Of a stretch of 64,000 nucleotides of DNA, positions 45,586 to 54,251 are shown piece by piece. Within the stretch, counting starts at the first letter, position 1. Each line of letters opens with the position of its first letter. Origin of the DNA: Streptomyces hyaluromycini (lineage in GTDB: Bacteria > Actinomycetota > Actinomycetes > Streptomycetales > Streptomycetaceae); contig NZ_BCFL01000016.1 of assembly GCF_002217755.1 (NCBI RefSeq), forward strand, positions 788,319-852,318, written 5' to 3'. The notes beneath the pieces were generated by a model, which did no database searches, had not been told where the DNA came from, and saw nothing but the letters and a program-made list of their open reading frames with translations. The position numbers and the translations under genes were made by a program.

Positions 45586-46920
45586 TCACTTGCCCGCCGT
45601 CGCCGGGATCGCCTGGTCCTTCATCGACTTCAGCGCGGCGGCCTGGGCGGTCGCGAGCGCGTCGGTGAGGGTGCCGCTGCCGGCCGCGGCCTTGGCCATC
45701 GCGTCCTGGAGGGCCAGGTTCACGGTCTTCTGCGTGGGGCCCCAGGCGAAGCTGGTGTCGATCTTCTTGGAGGCGTCGGCGAAGACGTCGAAGATCTTCT
45801 CGTTGTCGTAGTACGGCACGCCCTGCTGCAGCGCGGGCAGGTCCAGGCCCGCGGTGGCCGCCGGGTAGAGGCCGCCCAGCTTGTTCTCCAGCGCCAGGGC
45901 GTCCGGGTCGGAGTTCAGCCAGGTGTTGAACTCCACCGACTCGTAGAGGTGCCGGCTGCCCTTCATGAACGCGACGGTCGAGCCGCCCCAGTCACCGGAG
46001 GAGCCGTTCGCACCCCATGTCGGCATCGGGACGATGGTCCACTTCCCGGCCTGCTTGGGCAGGTTGTCGCGGAACATGCTGTAGCCCCAGGCGGCGCCGA
46101 CGTAGGTGGCGATCTGGTCCTTCTGGTACGCCGCGTACATCTGGGTCGAGCCGTGGGCGAGGTCGGTGCGCACGACCTTCTCGGAGATCAGCTTCTGCCA
46201 GTAGTCGGCGACCTGCTTGCTCTGCGCCGAGTCGACGCTGACCTGCCACTTGTCGCCGGAGTAGCCGTACATCTTGGCGTCGTTCTGCCAGAGGAGCCCG
46301 TTGAACCACTCGGCGTTGTTCGGGTCGAAGAACGTGATGTCGAGGTTCGGGTCCGCCTTGTGCAGCTTCTCGGCGGCCGTCGCGTACTCGTCCCAGGTGG
46401 TGGGCACGGCGACGTTGTACTTCTTGAAGAGATCGCTGCGGACGTAGAGCGCCATCGGTCCGGTGTCCTGCGGGATCGCGAACACCCCGGTGCCGCCGAA
46501 GCTGGTCTGCGACCAGGTCCACGGCACGAACTTCGACTTGGCCGCGGTGGCCGCCTTGCAGGCGGAGGCGTCCACGAAGGCGCTCTGGGTGCGCAGGTTG
46601 GGCAGTTCGTCGTAGCCGACCTGGGCGAGGTCCGGGGCCTTGTTCGCCTTGAGGGCGTTGCCGAGGATGCCGTACTGGTCGTTGGAGATGTTCTTGATCT
46701 CCACCTGGACGTTCGGATGCTGCTTGTTCCAGAGGTCGACGACCTTGTCCATGCCCGGAACGGTGTTCCAGTACTGGAGGGTGACCTTGCCCTTCGCGGG
46801 CTCGCAGGAGGATGCGGACGCCTTGTCCGACGAACCGGACGAGGAACACCCGGCGAGTACGACGATGCCGGCCGTGGCCGCTGCGACGGCGAGGCGGGTG
46901 CGCGTGACTGTGCTGCTCAT
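45586..46920 (-). CDS. Extracellular sugar-binding lipoprotein (ABC transporter)
   Basis: ATG 46920 gives 444 aa (SD CGGAAG). A lipoprotein signal peptide ends at lipobox VLAGC, followed by a Ser-rich linker and an SBP_bac_1 domain (KVTLQYWNTVPGMDKVVDLWNKQHPNVQVE...). It captures the oligosaccharide for the permeases. As first gene of the operon it follows a strong promoter and operator region shared with the divergent LacI gene. Confidence 0.93.
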   Translation of the reverse strand: MSSTVTRTRLAVAAATAGIVVLAGCSSSGSSDKASASSCEPAKGKVTLQYWNTVPGMDKVVDLWNKQHPNVQVEIKNISNDQYGILGNALKANKAPDLAQVGYDELPNLRTQSAFVDASACKAATAAKSKFVPWTWSQTSFGGTGVFAIPQDTGPMALYVRSDLFKKYNVAVPTTWDEYATAAEKLHKADPNLDITFFDPNNAEWFNGLLWQNDAKMYGYSGDKWQVSVDSAQSKQVADYWQKLISEKVVRTDLAHGSTQMYAAYQKDQIATYVGAAWGYSMFRDNLPKQAGKWTIVPMPTWGANGSSGDWGGSTVAFMKGSRHLYESVEFNTWLNSDPDALALENKLGGLYPAATAGLDLPALQQGVPYYDNEKIFDVFADASKKIDTSFAWGPTQKTVNLALQDAMAKAAAGSGTLTDALATAQAAALKSMKDQAIPATAGK

Positions 46921-47011
46921 ATCTTCCGTTCCAGAGAACGCCTGGCGAAGGTGGTCAGGCGGGTCGACGTTGACTCCTGGAGGCGGCTGCCTGCTGGTTG
47001 GAATAAGGGTC

Positions 47012-47051
47012 CGTGAGCGGTAACGTGAGCGCTCACGGGAGCGGTAACGGG
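47012..47051. promoter_or_regulatory. Putative LacI-type operator cluster
   Basis: A perfect 14-bp palindrome CGTGAGCGCTCACG (47024-47037) is flanked by two direct copies of GAGCGGTAACG (47015-47025 and 47039-47049, 24 bp apart). The cluster lies just downstream of the predicted -10 of the sugar operon, so a bound repressor would block transcription. Confidence 0.7.
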
Positions 47052-47063
47052 AAGTTGATTGGG

Positions 47064-47093
47064 AGTGTGAGCTCCGGTCCGCCGGAGTGTCAA
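47064..47093 (-). promoter_or_regulatory. Predicted promoter of the glycan-use operon
   Basis: On the minus strand the -35 is TTGACA (complement of 47088-47093) and the -10 CACACT (complement of 47064-47069), with an 18-bp spacer. It points at the binding-protein gene at 46920. Confidence 0.6.
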
Positions 47094-47169
47094 GGCTCAT
47101 GACGTCGGACCCGGGCATACTCGGTGTCCCTGCGACGCGGGCGCGTCGGCAATTTCACGGAGGTGCGCG

Positions 47170-48171
47170 ATGGCGTCGTCGGGAACCGGACCCCGCAGGG
47201 TGACGATCGACGATGTGGCCGAGGCCGCCGGAGTCTCCCGGCAGACCGTGTCACGGGCGCTCAACGACAAGGGCGAGATCGGCGTCTCCACGAAGCAGCG
47301 CGTCCTGGACGCGGCCCTCGCGCTGGGGTACCGGCCGAGCCGGTTCGCCAGGGGGCTGGTGAGGCAGGACACGTTCAGCGTCGGCCTGGTCATCCCCGAC
47401 CTGCTCAACCCGTTCTTCACCGAGGTCGCCGCCGCCGCGCTGGACGCGGCACGGGGACGCGGCTGGCATGTGGTCGTGTACGACACCGGCGACCGGGTCG
47501 AGGAGGAGCGCGGCACCCTGGAGGTGATCGCCTCCCAGGTGGACGCGGTGGTGGGCTACCTGAGCCTGCCGGAGGACGAGATCGCACGGCTCACCCGGGG
47601 GCTCCCCGTCGTCCTCATCGACCGCAAGCACCGCTCGGAACGCTTCAGCTCGATCCTGATCGACGGCGAGGCGGGCGTGCACGCGGCGATACGGCACCTG
47701 ACCGCGGCCGGGCACCGGCACATCGGCATGCTCGACCACGCGGAACGCTCCGAGCCGAGCGTCCGGCACGAGTGGTTCGACGCCGCGATGTCCGCGTGCG
47801 GGCTGGACTCCGGTTCGGTGGCCCGCGCGGACCAGAGCGTCGAGGGCGGCGAGCGGGCGCTCCAGGAACTCCTCGCCCGGCACCCGGACCTGACCGCCGT
47901 GTTCACGTTCAACGACATCATCGCCATAGGGGCGTTGCGCGCCGCGCGCCGGCTGGGCCGGCAGGTCCCCCGGGACCTGGCCCTGATCGGCTTCGACGGC
48001 CTGCGGCTCGGCACGCTGGTCGAGCCGCAGCTGACCACGGTGGCCCTGGACACCCGCAGTCTCGGCGCGCTCGCCGTCGAACAGGCGGCCCGGCTGCTGA
48101 CCGGCACCGGCCCGCTCCACTCCGACCAGCTGACGGTGGGGGCGGAACTGCGGGTGCGCGAGTCGGCGTAG
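47170..48171 (+). CDS. LacI-family transcriptional regulator of the glycan operon
   Basis: The 333-aa protein has an N-terminal LacI helix-turn-helix and hinge (VTIDDVAEAAGVSRQTVSRALNDKGEIG, residues 9-36; the hinge ends YRPSRFARGLV), and a periplasmic-binding-like effector domain. The SD GGAGG precedes the ATG. It is divergent from the sugar ABC operon, with operator-like repeats between, so it most likely represses that operon and itself until the sugar is present. Confidence 0.93.
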   Translation: MASSGTGPRRVTIDDVAEAAGVSRQTVSRALNDKGEIGVSTKQRVLDAALALGYRPSRFARGLVRQDTFSVGLVIPDLLNPFFTEVAAAALDAARGRGWHVVVYDTGDRVEEERGTLEVIASQVDAVVGYLSLPEDEIARLTRGLPVVLIDRKHRSERFSSILIDGEAGVHAAIRHLTAAGHRHIGMLDHAERSEPSVRHEWFDAAMSACGLDSGSVARADQSVEGGERALQELLARHPDLTAVFTFNDIIAIGALRAARRLGRQVPRDLALIGFDGLRLGTLVEPQLTTVALDTRSLGALAVEQAARLLTGTGPLHSDQLTVGAELRVRESA

Positions 48172-48236
48172 GGGGGACCGGGCTCAGGGCTCGACGGCGA
48201 TGAGGCCGGAGCACCGCGTTCTGTCTTCTCCAGGTG

Positions 48237-48308
48237 TCAGGCGTCGGCTCTCTCGACGCGGTCCGGGGCCGTCATGCCCAGACGCGCCTGTTCCTCCTCG
48301 ACGATCAT
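48237..48308 (-). CDS. Possible 23-residue small protein
   Basis: ATG 48308 has AGGAG about 7 nt upstream and encodes MIVEEEQARLGMTAPDRVER followed by ADA and a TGA stop. It lies in the gap between the LacI gene and the GT39 gene. It could be a real micropeptide, a leader, or a truncated remnant; no homology is known to me. Confidence 0.3.
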   Translation of the reverse strand: MIVEEEQARLGMTAPDRVERADA

Positions 48309-48406
48309 GCGCCGGCTCCTCGGACCGGTGTCACAACTGACGGAGTCGCATACCACTTGCGGCATGCCGCTTCCGTACGCATCGCGGGCGCCGCTACGTT
48401 CTCGCC

Positions 48407-49882
48407 GTGACGGACACCGGCCCGCAGCGTCGTGGATTCGCCTGGCTCCCGGTCTCGGTGGTGGCGCTCGCGGTGACGGCGTTGCTGCTGATGTTCGCCT
48501 CGCGGTACGGCTATCACCGGGACGAGCTGTACTTCCGGGTGCTGGGCCGGCATCCCGCGTGGGGATACGTCGACCAGCCGCCCGGCACCCCGCTGCTCAC
48601 CCGCGCGTCGATCGCCCTGTTCGGGGACACCGTGCGCGGCCTCCGGGTCCCGGCGGTCCTGGCGGCGGGAGCGGTGGCGTACCTGTGTGCGCTGATCGCC
48701 CGTGAGGTCGGCGGCGGCCCCGGCGCGCAGACGCTGGCGGCCGCGGCCTCCTCGGGGACGCTCGTGCTGACCTTCGGGCATCTGTTCGTGACCACGTCGC
48801 TGGACATGGTCGTGTGGCTCGCCGTCGCGCTGTTCGCCTTCCGGGCTCTGCTGCGCGACCGGCCGCGGTGGTGGCTCGCCGTCGGCGCGGTGGTCGGCGT
48901 GGGGCTGTACAACAAGCTGCTGGTCCTGCTGCTTCTGGCCACGCTGGGCGCCGGCCTGCTGGCGGTCGGACCGCGCCGGGTGCTGCTGTCGCGGTGGCCG
49001 TGGGCGGGCATGGGGCTGGCCGCGCTGATCGGCGCACCGAACCTCGTCTACCAGGCCACCCACCACTTCCCGGCGCTCACCATGGCCGGTGCCCTCCGCT
49101 CGGACAAGGGCGCCCTGGGCGGCGTGCTGAACATCCCGTTCTTCTTCCTGACGGTAGGGCTGCCCCTGTCGTACATCGCCGTGGCGGGCCTGCTCCGGGT
49201 GTTCCGCGATCCGGTGCTGGGGCCCCTGCGCGCCTTCGGCGTCGGATACCTCCTGCTGCTGGTGCTGCTCTGCGCCGTCGCCGCACAGCCCTACTACGCC
49301 ATGGGCACGGTGCTGACCCTGCACGCGGTGGGTTCCGTGCCGGTGGCGCGGGCGCTGGCCGAACGGCGGCACAGCCGGGCGCTGTTCGCCCTGCTCCTCG
49401 GACTCAACCTGGTGGTCTCGGCGGCGTTCGCCCTGCCGGTGGTCTCCCTCCGCAGCCAGCAGAGCCTGCACCTCGCCGAGGCCGACCAGGGCCTCGGCGA
49501 CGAGATCGGCTGGCCGCGCTACGTCTCCCAGATCGCCGCCGTCTACCGCCCGGGCGCGATCATCGTCACCGGCAACTACGGCGAGTACGGCGCCCTCGAC
49601 CGCTACGGCGCCGCCCACGGCATTCCCCGGCAGGTCCTCTACAGCGGGCAGAACGCCCTGCGCACCCTGGGCACTCCCCCCGACTCCGCCCGTACGGCCG
49701 TCGTCGTCGGCTACGACGACCGGGCCTGGCTGTCCGCCCAGTTCGCCGACTGCCGCGTCGAGGGCCGGCTGGACAGCGGCTACCGCATCGACACCGAGGA
49801 ACAGCACCGCGCCGTCTACCTCTGCCACGACCCGGTCCGGCCGTGGCACGCCCTGTGGCCCCGTTTCCTCCACTACGACTGA
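48407..49882 (+). CDS. GT39-like (PMT_2/ArnT-type) membrane glycosyltransferase
   Basis: The 491-aa polytopic protein has about ten to eleven hydrophobic segments. After the first helix comes the acidic loop motif HRDELYFRVLGRHPAWGYVDQPPGTPLLTRA, typical of the PMT_2 family in which the Asp-Glu pair is catalytic, and the C-terminal third is a soluble extracytoplasmic domain. It would transfer a lipid-linked sugar to an external acceptor. Donor and acceptor are unknown. The GTG start lacks a strong SD. Confidence 0.85.
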   Translation: MTDTGPQRRGFAWLPVSVVALAVTALLLMFASRYGYHRDELYFRVLGRHPAWGYVDQPPGTPLLTRASIALFGDTVRGLRVPAVLAAGAVAYLCALIAREVGGGPGAQTLAAAASSGTLVLTFGHLFVTTSLDMVVWLAVALFAFRALLRDRPRWWLAVGAVVGVGLYNKLLVLLLLATLGAGLLAVGPRRVLLSRWPWAGMGLAALIGAPNLVYQATHHFPALTMAGALRSDKGALGGVLNIPFFFLTVGLPLSYIAVAGLLRVFRDPVLGPLRAFGVGYLLLLVLLCAVAAQPYYAMGTVLTLHAVGSVPVARALAERRHSRALFALLLGLNLVVSAAFALPVVSLRSQQSLHLAEADQGLGDEIGWPRYVSQIAAVYRPGAIIVTGNYGEYGALDRYGAAHGIPRQVLYSGQNALRTLGTPPDSARTAVVVGYDDRAWLSAQFADCRVEGRLDSGYRIDTEEQHRAVYLCHDPVRPWHALWPRFLHYD

Positions 49883-50028
49883 CCGCGCGGGGCGTGCCGG
49901 GCGGCTGCCGCGGACCTGCGCGAGCGGCGGCCGCGCCACCGAGTGCCGCCGCGCACCTCCGAGTGATCCGGGCCCGCGCAGAATCAGCACGGTTCGGCAC
50001 GCGGACCCCCGGCCGAAGACCTGGCGGG

Positions 50029-50970
50029 TCACCAGCGGACGGCTTCGGCGCCTCCGAGATCCTCGCCGGAGTCAGGCTCAGCGGCGGAGGTGTCCGACGA
50101 GGCAGGGCGCGGCCGGCAGGTGGCACGCAGGGTGTTCAGTTTCTGCTCGTCGGCGGAGTCGGCCTCGGCCGTGTAGGTGACGACCCTGAGGTCGGTGCCG
50201 GCGGCCGTCAGGACGTCGAGGTCGAGTGCGATGTCACCCACCAGCGGGTGTTGGACGGTCTTGCGGTCACCGCCCTGGGTACGGGCGGTGCCGTTGGACC
50301 ACAGTCGCGCGAAACGGGAGTTGTTCCGCCGCAGGTGCTCGACGAACGCGGCGAGCCGCCCGTCGTGAGGATGGGCGGCCGCCGTCACCCTCAGGTCCGC
50401 GACGAGGTTCTCCTCCTCCGCCTCGTCGCCCGCCCAGGACAGCACGGGCCATGCCGCGATCGGCTGCCGGGCCCGGCCCGCGCCCGGCCGGAACATCCCG
50501 GCGACGAGACTGCGCTCGTCCCAGCCGTACGTCCGGGGATCGCCGATCGTGGCGGACCACATCCCGTTCCAGCCGACGATGGTCCAGTCGGCGGCGAAGA
50601 CCGCGGTGGGGAAGTCCCCCAACCGGCTCACCAGCCGCTGTACCCGCGCGGGCACCTGCCGGGACACGTTCCCGGTGGCGGGCGGTGCGAGCCGGGCGCA
50701 GCGGAACAGATGGTCGCGCTCGGACGGGTCGAGGCGCAGCGCTCTGGCCAGGGCGGCGACCACCTGGCCAGAGGGGTGCCGGGCGCGGCCCTGTTCCAGC
50801 CGGACCACGTAGTCGACCGACAGCCCGGCCAGCCGGGCGAGTTCCTCGCGGCGCAGTCCGGGGATGCGCCGGACCGCGCCCGTCTCCGGTCCGCCGTCCT
50901 GCGGCGACACGCGTTCACGCCAGCCCCGCAGCGCGATGCCGAAGTGGTTCGTCGGTTCCATGCAGGTCAT
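50029..50970 (-). CDS. XRE-family regulator with MmyB-like ligand-binding domain
   Basis: The 313-aa protein has an N-terminal HTH (about residues 33-90: RRIPGLRREELARLAGLSVDYVVRLEQGRARHPSGQVVAALARAL) and a C-terminal MmyB-type domain (PTAVFAADWTIVGWNGMWSATIGDP, HPLVGDIALDLDVLTAAGTDLRVVTYTA). This class often regulates an adjacent oxidoreductase or hydrolase in response to a small molecule. It lies 33 bp after the esterase gene on the same strand. ATG 50970 or ATG 50961 may be the start. Confidence 0.9.
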   Translation of the reverse strand: MTCMEPTNHFGIALRGWRERVSPQDGGPETGAVRRIPGLRREELARLAGLSVDYVVRLEQGRARHPSGQVVAALARALRLDPSERDHLFRCARLAPPATGNVSRQVPARVQRLVSRLGDFPTAVFAADWTIVGWNGMWSATIGDPRTYGWDERSLVAGMFRPGAGRARQPIAAWPVLSWAGDEAEEENLVADLRVTAAAHPHDGRLAAFVEHLRRNNSRFARLWSNGTARTQGGDRKTVQHPLVGDIALDLDVLTAAGTDLRVVTYTAEADSADEQKLNTLRATCRPRPASSDTSAAEPDSGEDLGGAEAVRW

Positions 50971-51003
50971 CGTCGTCCAACTGCCGTGACCTGCACGGTG
51001 GTT

Positions 51004-51972
51004 CTACTGCCGCACAACAGACTCTTTACCCCCCGGCAGCACCTCGCCGGACACCTCGCCGGACACGTCGTCGGCATCGGTGGCGGCCCAGTGCGCGCGG
51101 GTGAAGGCGGCGGCGGCCCGCAGCGCGGCGTCGGCTTCGTCCAGCATCGCGGCGAACGCCTGGAAGACGTGCGGTACCCGGGGCCAGACCTGCAGTTCGA
51201 CGTGGACGTCGCACTCGGCGGCGCGCGCGGCCAGCCGTACGGCGTCGTCCAGCAGGATCTCGTGCGAGCCGACCTGGATGAGCAGGGGCGCCAGGCCGGT
51301 CAGGTCGGCGAAGACGGGGCTGGCATGCGGCGTGGCGGGATCCGTGTCGCGCAGGTAGTCGCGGGCACGCCTGCGCAGGCCTTCGGCGGTCAGCGCGGGA
51401 TCGACGGCGGCCTTGCCGACGGCGCTGTCGCCGGACACGCTCAGATCGGCCCACGGGGAGAAGACCGCGGCCGACGAGGGCTGCGGCAGGCCCGCGTCCC
51501 TGGCGGCGACCAGGGTCGCGACGGCGAGACCGCCGCCCGCCGACTCGCCGACGAAGGCGACGGCGGAGCTGGGCACGCCGCCGTCGAGCAGCGCGCGGTA
51601 GACGGCCAGCGCGTCGTCGACGGCCGCGGGGAACGGGTTCTCGGGGGCCAGCCGGTAGTCCACGCACACGGCGCGGGCGCCGGCGCGCCGGGCGACGTCC
51701 CCGGCCAGGCCCGCGGCGTCGGCCGCCGAGCCGATGGCGTACGCGCCGCCGTGCAGGTACAGCAGCACGGTCGCCGGGTCGTCCGCCGGCGTCCCCACGG
51801 TGACGACGGGTACGCCGCCCAGCTCACCCGCCGTGGTCAGGACATCGGCGGGCAAGGGCAGGGACGTCATCATGTCGTGGAAGACGGCGCGCTGTTCGGC
51901 GACGTCGCCGCCGAGGTCGAGCGGGCCGTGCCGCAGCAGGTCGTCGAGGGTCTGGCGCTGTGACCGGGACAT
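51004..51972 (-). CDS. Alpha/beta hydrolase, HSL-type esterase/lipase
   Basis: The 322-aa protein has the oxyanion motif LYLHGGAY, nucleophile elbow GESAGG, an acidic residue in the loop SHEILLDDA and a catalytic His in PRVPHVFQAF. It hydrolyses short-chain esters or similar compounds in the cytoplasm. It is followed by the XRE regulator gene and preceded by the cupin gene, a possible small detoxification operon. Confidence 0.9.
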   Translation of the reverse strand: MSRSQRQTLDDLLRHGPLDLGGDVAEQRAVFHDMMTSLPLPADVLTTAGELGGVPVVTVGTPADDPATVLLYLHGGAYAIGSAADAAGLAGDVARRAGARAVCVDYRLAPENPFPAAVDDALAVYRALLDGGVPSSAVAFVGESAGGGLAVATLVAARDAGLPQPSSAAVFSPWADLSVSGDSAVGKAAVDPALTAEGLRRRARDYLRDTDPATPHASPVFADLTGLAPLLIQVGSHEILLDDAVRLAARAAECDVHVELQVWPRVPHVFQAFAAMLDEADAALRAAAAFTRAHWAATDADDVSGEVSGEVLPGGKESVVRQ

Positions 51973-52055
51973 GGCGGTGCCTTTCGTGGTTCCGGTGGGT
52001 TCCGGTGGGTGCCGTGCGTACGGCAGAGCGGTGACCGGCGCGCAGTCGCGGGCGG

Positions 52056-52523
52056 TCAGCGCGGCGGCCCGACGATGATCTGGCCGTACCTGTCGGCGGC
52101 TTCGGCCATCAGGTCCCGTGAGATCGCGAAGCCTTCGGGACGCGGGGTGGCCAGGTCACGTCCGGCGTGCCGGAACATGCCTTCGATACCGCCGGGGGTA
52201 CAGATCATCAGCAGGTCGGCGGTGTCGGAAGTGATCCGGTAGCCGTGCGGGACGTTCCGGGGCAGGAAGACGATGCCGCCCTCCGACAGCTCCATCTCCT
52301 GGTCGTCGCACCACAGCAGCGCACTGCCCTTGACCAGCATGAAGACCTCGTCCTCACGGGTGTGCGTGTGGTACGGCGGCGCTTCGCCCTTGCTGACGGA
52401 GAACCGTCCGACGGTCAGCTGTCCGGCGGTGGCCGCGCTGTCCAGGAGTACGGCGAACTCCCCGCCGTCGAGCCATTCGAGGCGCTGCTGCTGGTCGGGC
52501 TGGGCGAGGTAGGCCATGGTCAT
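52056..52523 (-). CDS. Cupin-domain protein
   Basis: The 155-aa protein has a single beta-barrel cupin with metal-site motif YHTHTREDEVFMLVKG (two His and a Glu) and the second motif PRNVPHGYRI. Such proteins act as small dioxygenases, isomerases or sensors. ATG 52523 has CGGAGA about 8 nt upstream. It lies 83 bp before the esterase gene on the same strand. Confidence 0.88.
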   Translation of the reverse strand: MTMAYLAQPDQQQRLEWLDGGEFAVLLDSAATAGQLTVGRFSVSKGEAPPYHTHTREDEVFMLVKGSALLWCDDQEMELSEGGIVFLPRNVPHGYRITSDTADLLMICTPGGIEGMFRHAGRDLATPRPEGFAISRDLMAEAADRYGQIIVGPPR

Positions 52524-52858
52524 GACGGTCTCCGGTCTGATGGTGCCGTGCCCTGTGCCGAACGCTGCGGACCCGGCCGTAGTTCGCTTGTTCGATCATC
52601 CGCCGGGCGATCGACCGGCCGCCAGTCGCGAGGGTGGGAACAGCAGTACCACTCCCCGGCACCCGCCGGTGTTCCCGTGCGCCGCCCGCCTGTTCGCACC
52701 AGTCGTCGATCCGGCCCAGCCGTTGCCCCGCCTCCGGGACGTCCCGCGAGCCGCGCCCTCCCCTCGCGCCGGCTCTCGCCGGTTGCCGCCGTCCGAGACG
52801 TCCGGCCGGCGCCATGGCTTCGGAAGGAGGGTTCCCGGCGCGCAGGGTACGAGTCGGC
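52524..52858. other. Intergenic region without a supported gene
   Basis: These 335 bp between the DUF1963 gene stop and the cupin start carry only open frames with no SD and no family resemblance. It should hold the cupin promoter (a GTAGTTCGCTTGTTCGATC patch near 52578), but no clear boxes are visible. Confidence 0.4.
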
Positions 52859-53764
52859 TCAGGGATTCCAGAAGAACGAGACATGCGCGCGCTCGAAGCG
52901 GCGCTCGGCCAGGTCCTGTCGCGGGATCACCCAGTGCAAGGTGGCGCCCTCCCGCCCGGTGAGTCCGATGTCCCACTGGGCGAGCAGCGTCCACTGGTCG
53001 GGGGCGGGCAGTTCCGCGGCGTCCACGGGTTCGTGCGCCCCCGCGGTCCGGTGCCGTCGCGCCCGCTCCGCGTCCTGCGCGGCGTCCGCGACCGGGTCCG
53101 TTTCCGTGCACTCGTGGGAGGCGTACCCGCCGATGTGCAGGGGGCCGTCGACGACGATGCCGTCGCACGTGTCCGTCCACGCCTCGGCCAGTTCCCAGGC
53201 GCGGGGATGGCCGGGGAGCGGAGCGTCCTCCTGGCCGGGCTCCGGGGACGGGACCAGGAAGTGGTACGGCAGGGAGACGTCGGCCGAGAGGCGCAGGTCG
53301 TCCTGGGGGAACTGCTCGTGGATGCGGAGCGTCTCGTCGTCCAACCCGTCCCCCTCCTCGCCGTGGACGCAGGGGTACTTCGTCCGCCGCTCCTCGACGG
53401 GCGTCCCGGCAGGGATGTACACGACCTCACCGGCGCTGTCGCCGTAGTACGTCATCTCGGGGAAGCCGAAGAACAGCAGGTGACCGTCGGCCGGCAGCGG
53501 AAGGCCCGTCACCGCCTCGGGCAGGGCCGCGCAGTCGAGGGTGGCGAGCAGCGGGTACCAGGGATCGGGGGCATCAGCGGGCAGCATCAGGGAGCCGCCG
53601 AACCGGCCGGCCACCGGCCCCTCCCCACGCGTGACGAGCGTTCCGGACGGACGGGCGGCGGCGATCCACCGCTCGACGTCCTGGAGCGGTATCCCGCGCC
53701 TCAGCGCTTCCTCACGGAACGGCGTGAGCCGGCCCATCAGTTCAGGAGTCATGGGTGAGAACAT
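52859..53764 (-). CDS. DUF1963 (YwqG-like) protein
   Basis: The 301-aa protein has the DUF1963 pattern: FGGSLMLPADAPDPWYPLLATLDCAALPE, GHLLFFGFPEM, HIGGYASHECTETDP, and a C-terminal WTLLAQWDIG...LHWVIPRQDLAERRFERAHVSFFW. The family is widespread and of unknown function. Start choice (ATG 53764 or 53752) is uncertain because neither has a good SD. Confidence 0.85.
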   Translation of the reverse strand: MFSPMTPELMGRLTPFREEALRRGIPLQDVERWIAAARPSGTLVTRGEGPVAGRFGGSLMLPADAPDPWYPLLATLDCAALPEAVTGLPLPADGHLLFFGFPEMTYYGDSAGEVVYIPAGTPVEERRTKYPCVHGEEGDGLDDETLRIHEQFPQDDLRLSADVSLPYHFLVPSPEPGQEDAPLPGHPRAWELAEAWTDTCDGIVVDGPLHIGGYASHECTETDPVADAAQDAERARRHRTAGAHEPVDAAELPAPDQWTLLAQWDIGLTGREGATLHWVIPRQDLAERRFERAHVSFFWNP

Positions 53765-54251
53765 AGGCCCGGGATCCGACAGCGGGGCTGCGCGGAGACG
53801 GGCGGACCCGGCGGCCCGGCGGCAAGCTCCTCGCCGACCGCCACCGGCATCGTCGACGCGGGCCCGCTTGGATCCGCCTCCCCGCCCCGCTCAGGTTCCG
53901 GTGTGCGTGGGGCTGCACCAGAGGCTTGGCATCCGGGGAAAGCGATCACGCAGTCAGGGCCGCAGGCGCGAGACCTCGTGGCTGGGAACACCGTGGGCCA
54001 CGGCGGTCGAGGCGAAGGAGGCCTCGTGCCGCCGCCCTCCTCTCCGGTTCGCGAAGATCGCCGGCAAGGTGCCCACCCAGACAGGTGGGCGGACAGCACC
54101 TGGTCGGTGAGGAGGGTGGCCGCCTGGAGGAGTACGTCACCCACGGACGTTCATGACCGCGGTTTCCGTGTGTCACCGTGGCCCTGGCGCTGGGAGTGAT
54201 CCAGGACCACGGTTCAGGCGTCGCCGACAGCCGAGGTGTCCGGCGGAAGGC
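53765..54251. other. Intergenic region; possible remnant of a small gene
   Basis: These 487 bp mark the left edge of the polyketide cluster. A minus-strand frame ending at 53749 begins GDVLLQAATLLTDQVLSAHLS and then becomes low-complexity Arg/Pro, which looks like the start of a small gene that has decayed. It has no SD, so it is not annotated as a gene. Confidence 0.35.

Noticed and set aside
52596..53180. Minus-strand frame between the DUF1963 and cupin genes
   Set aside because: It lies mostly inside the DUF1963 gene in another frame, and the intergenic part has no SD or conserved pattern.
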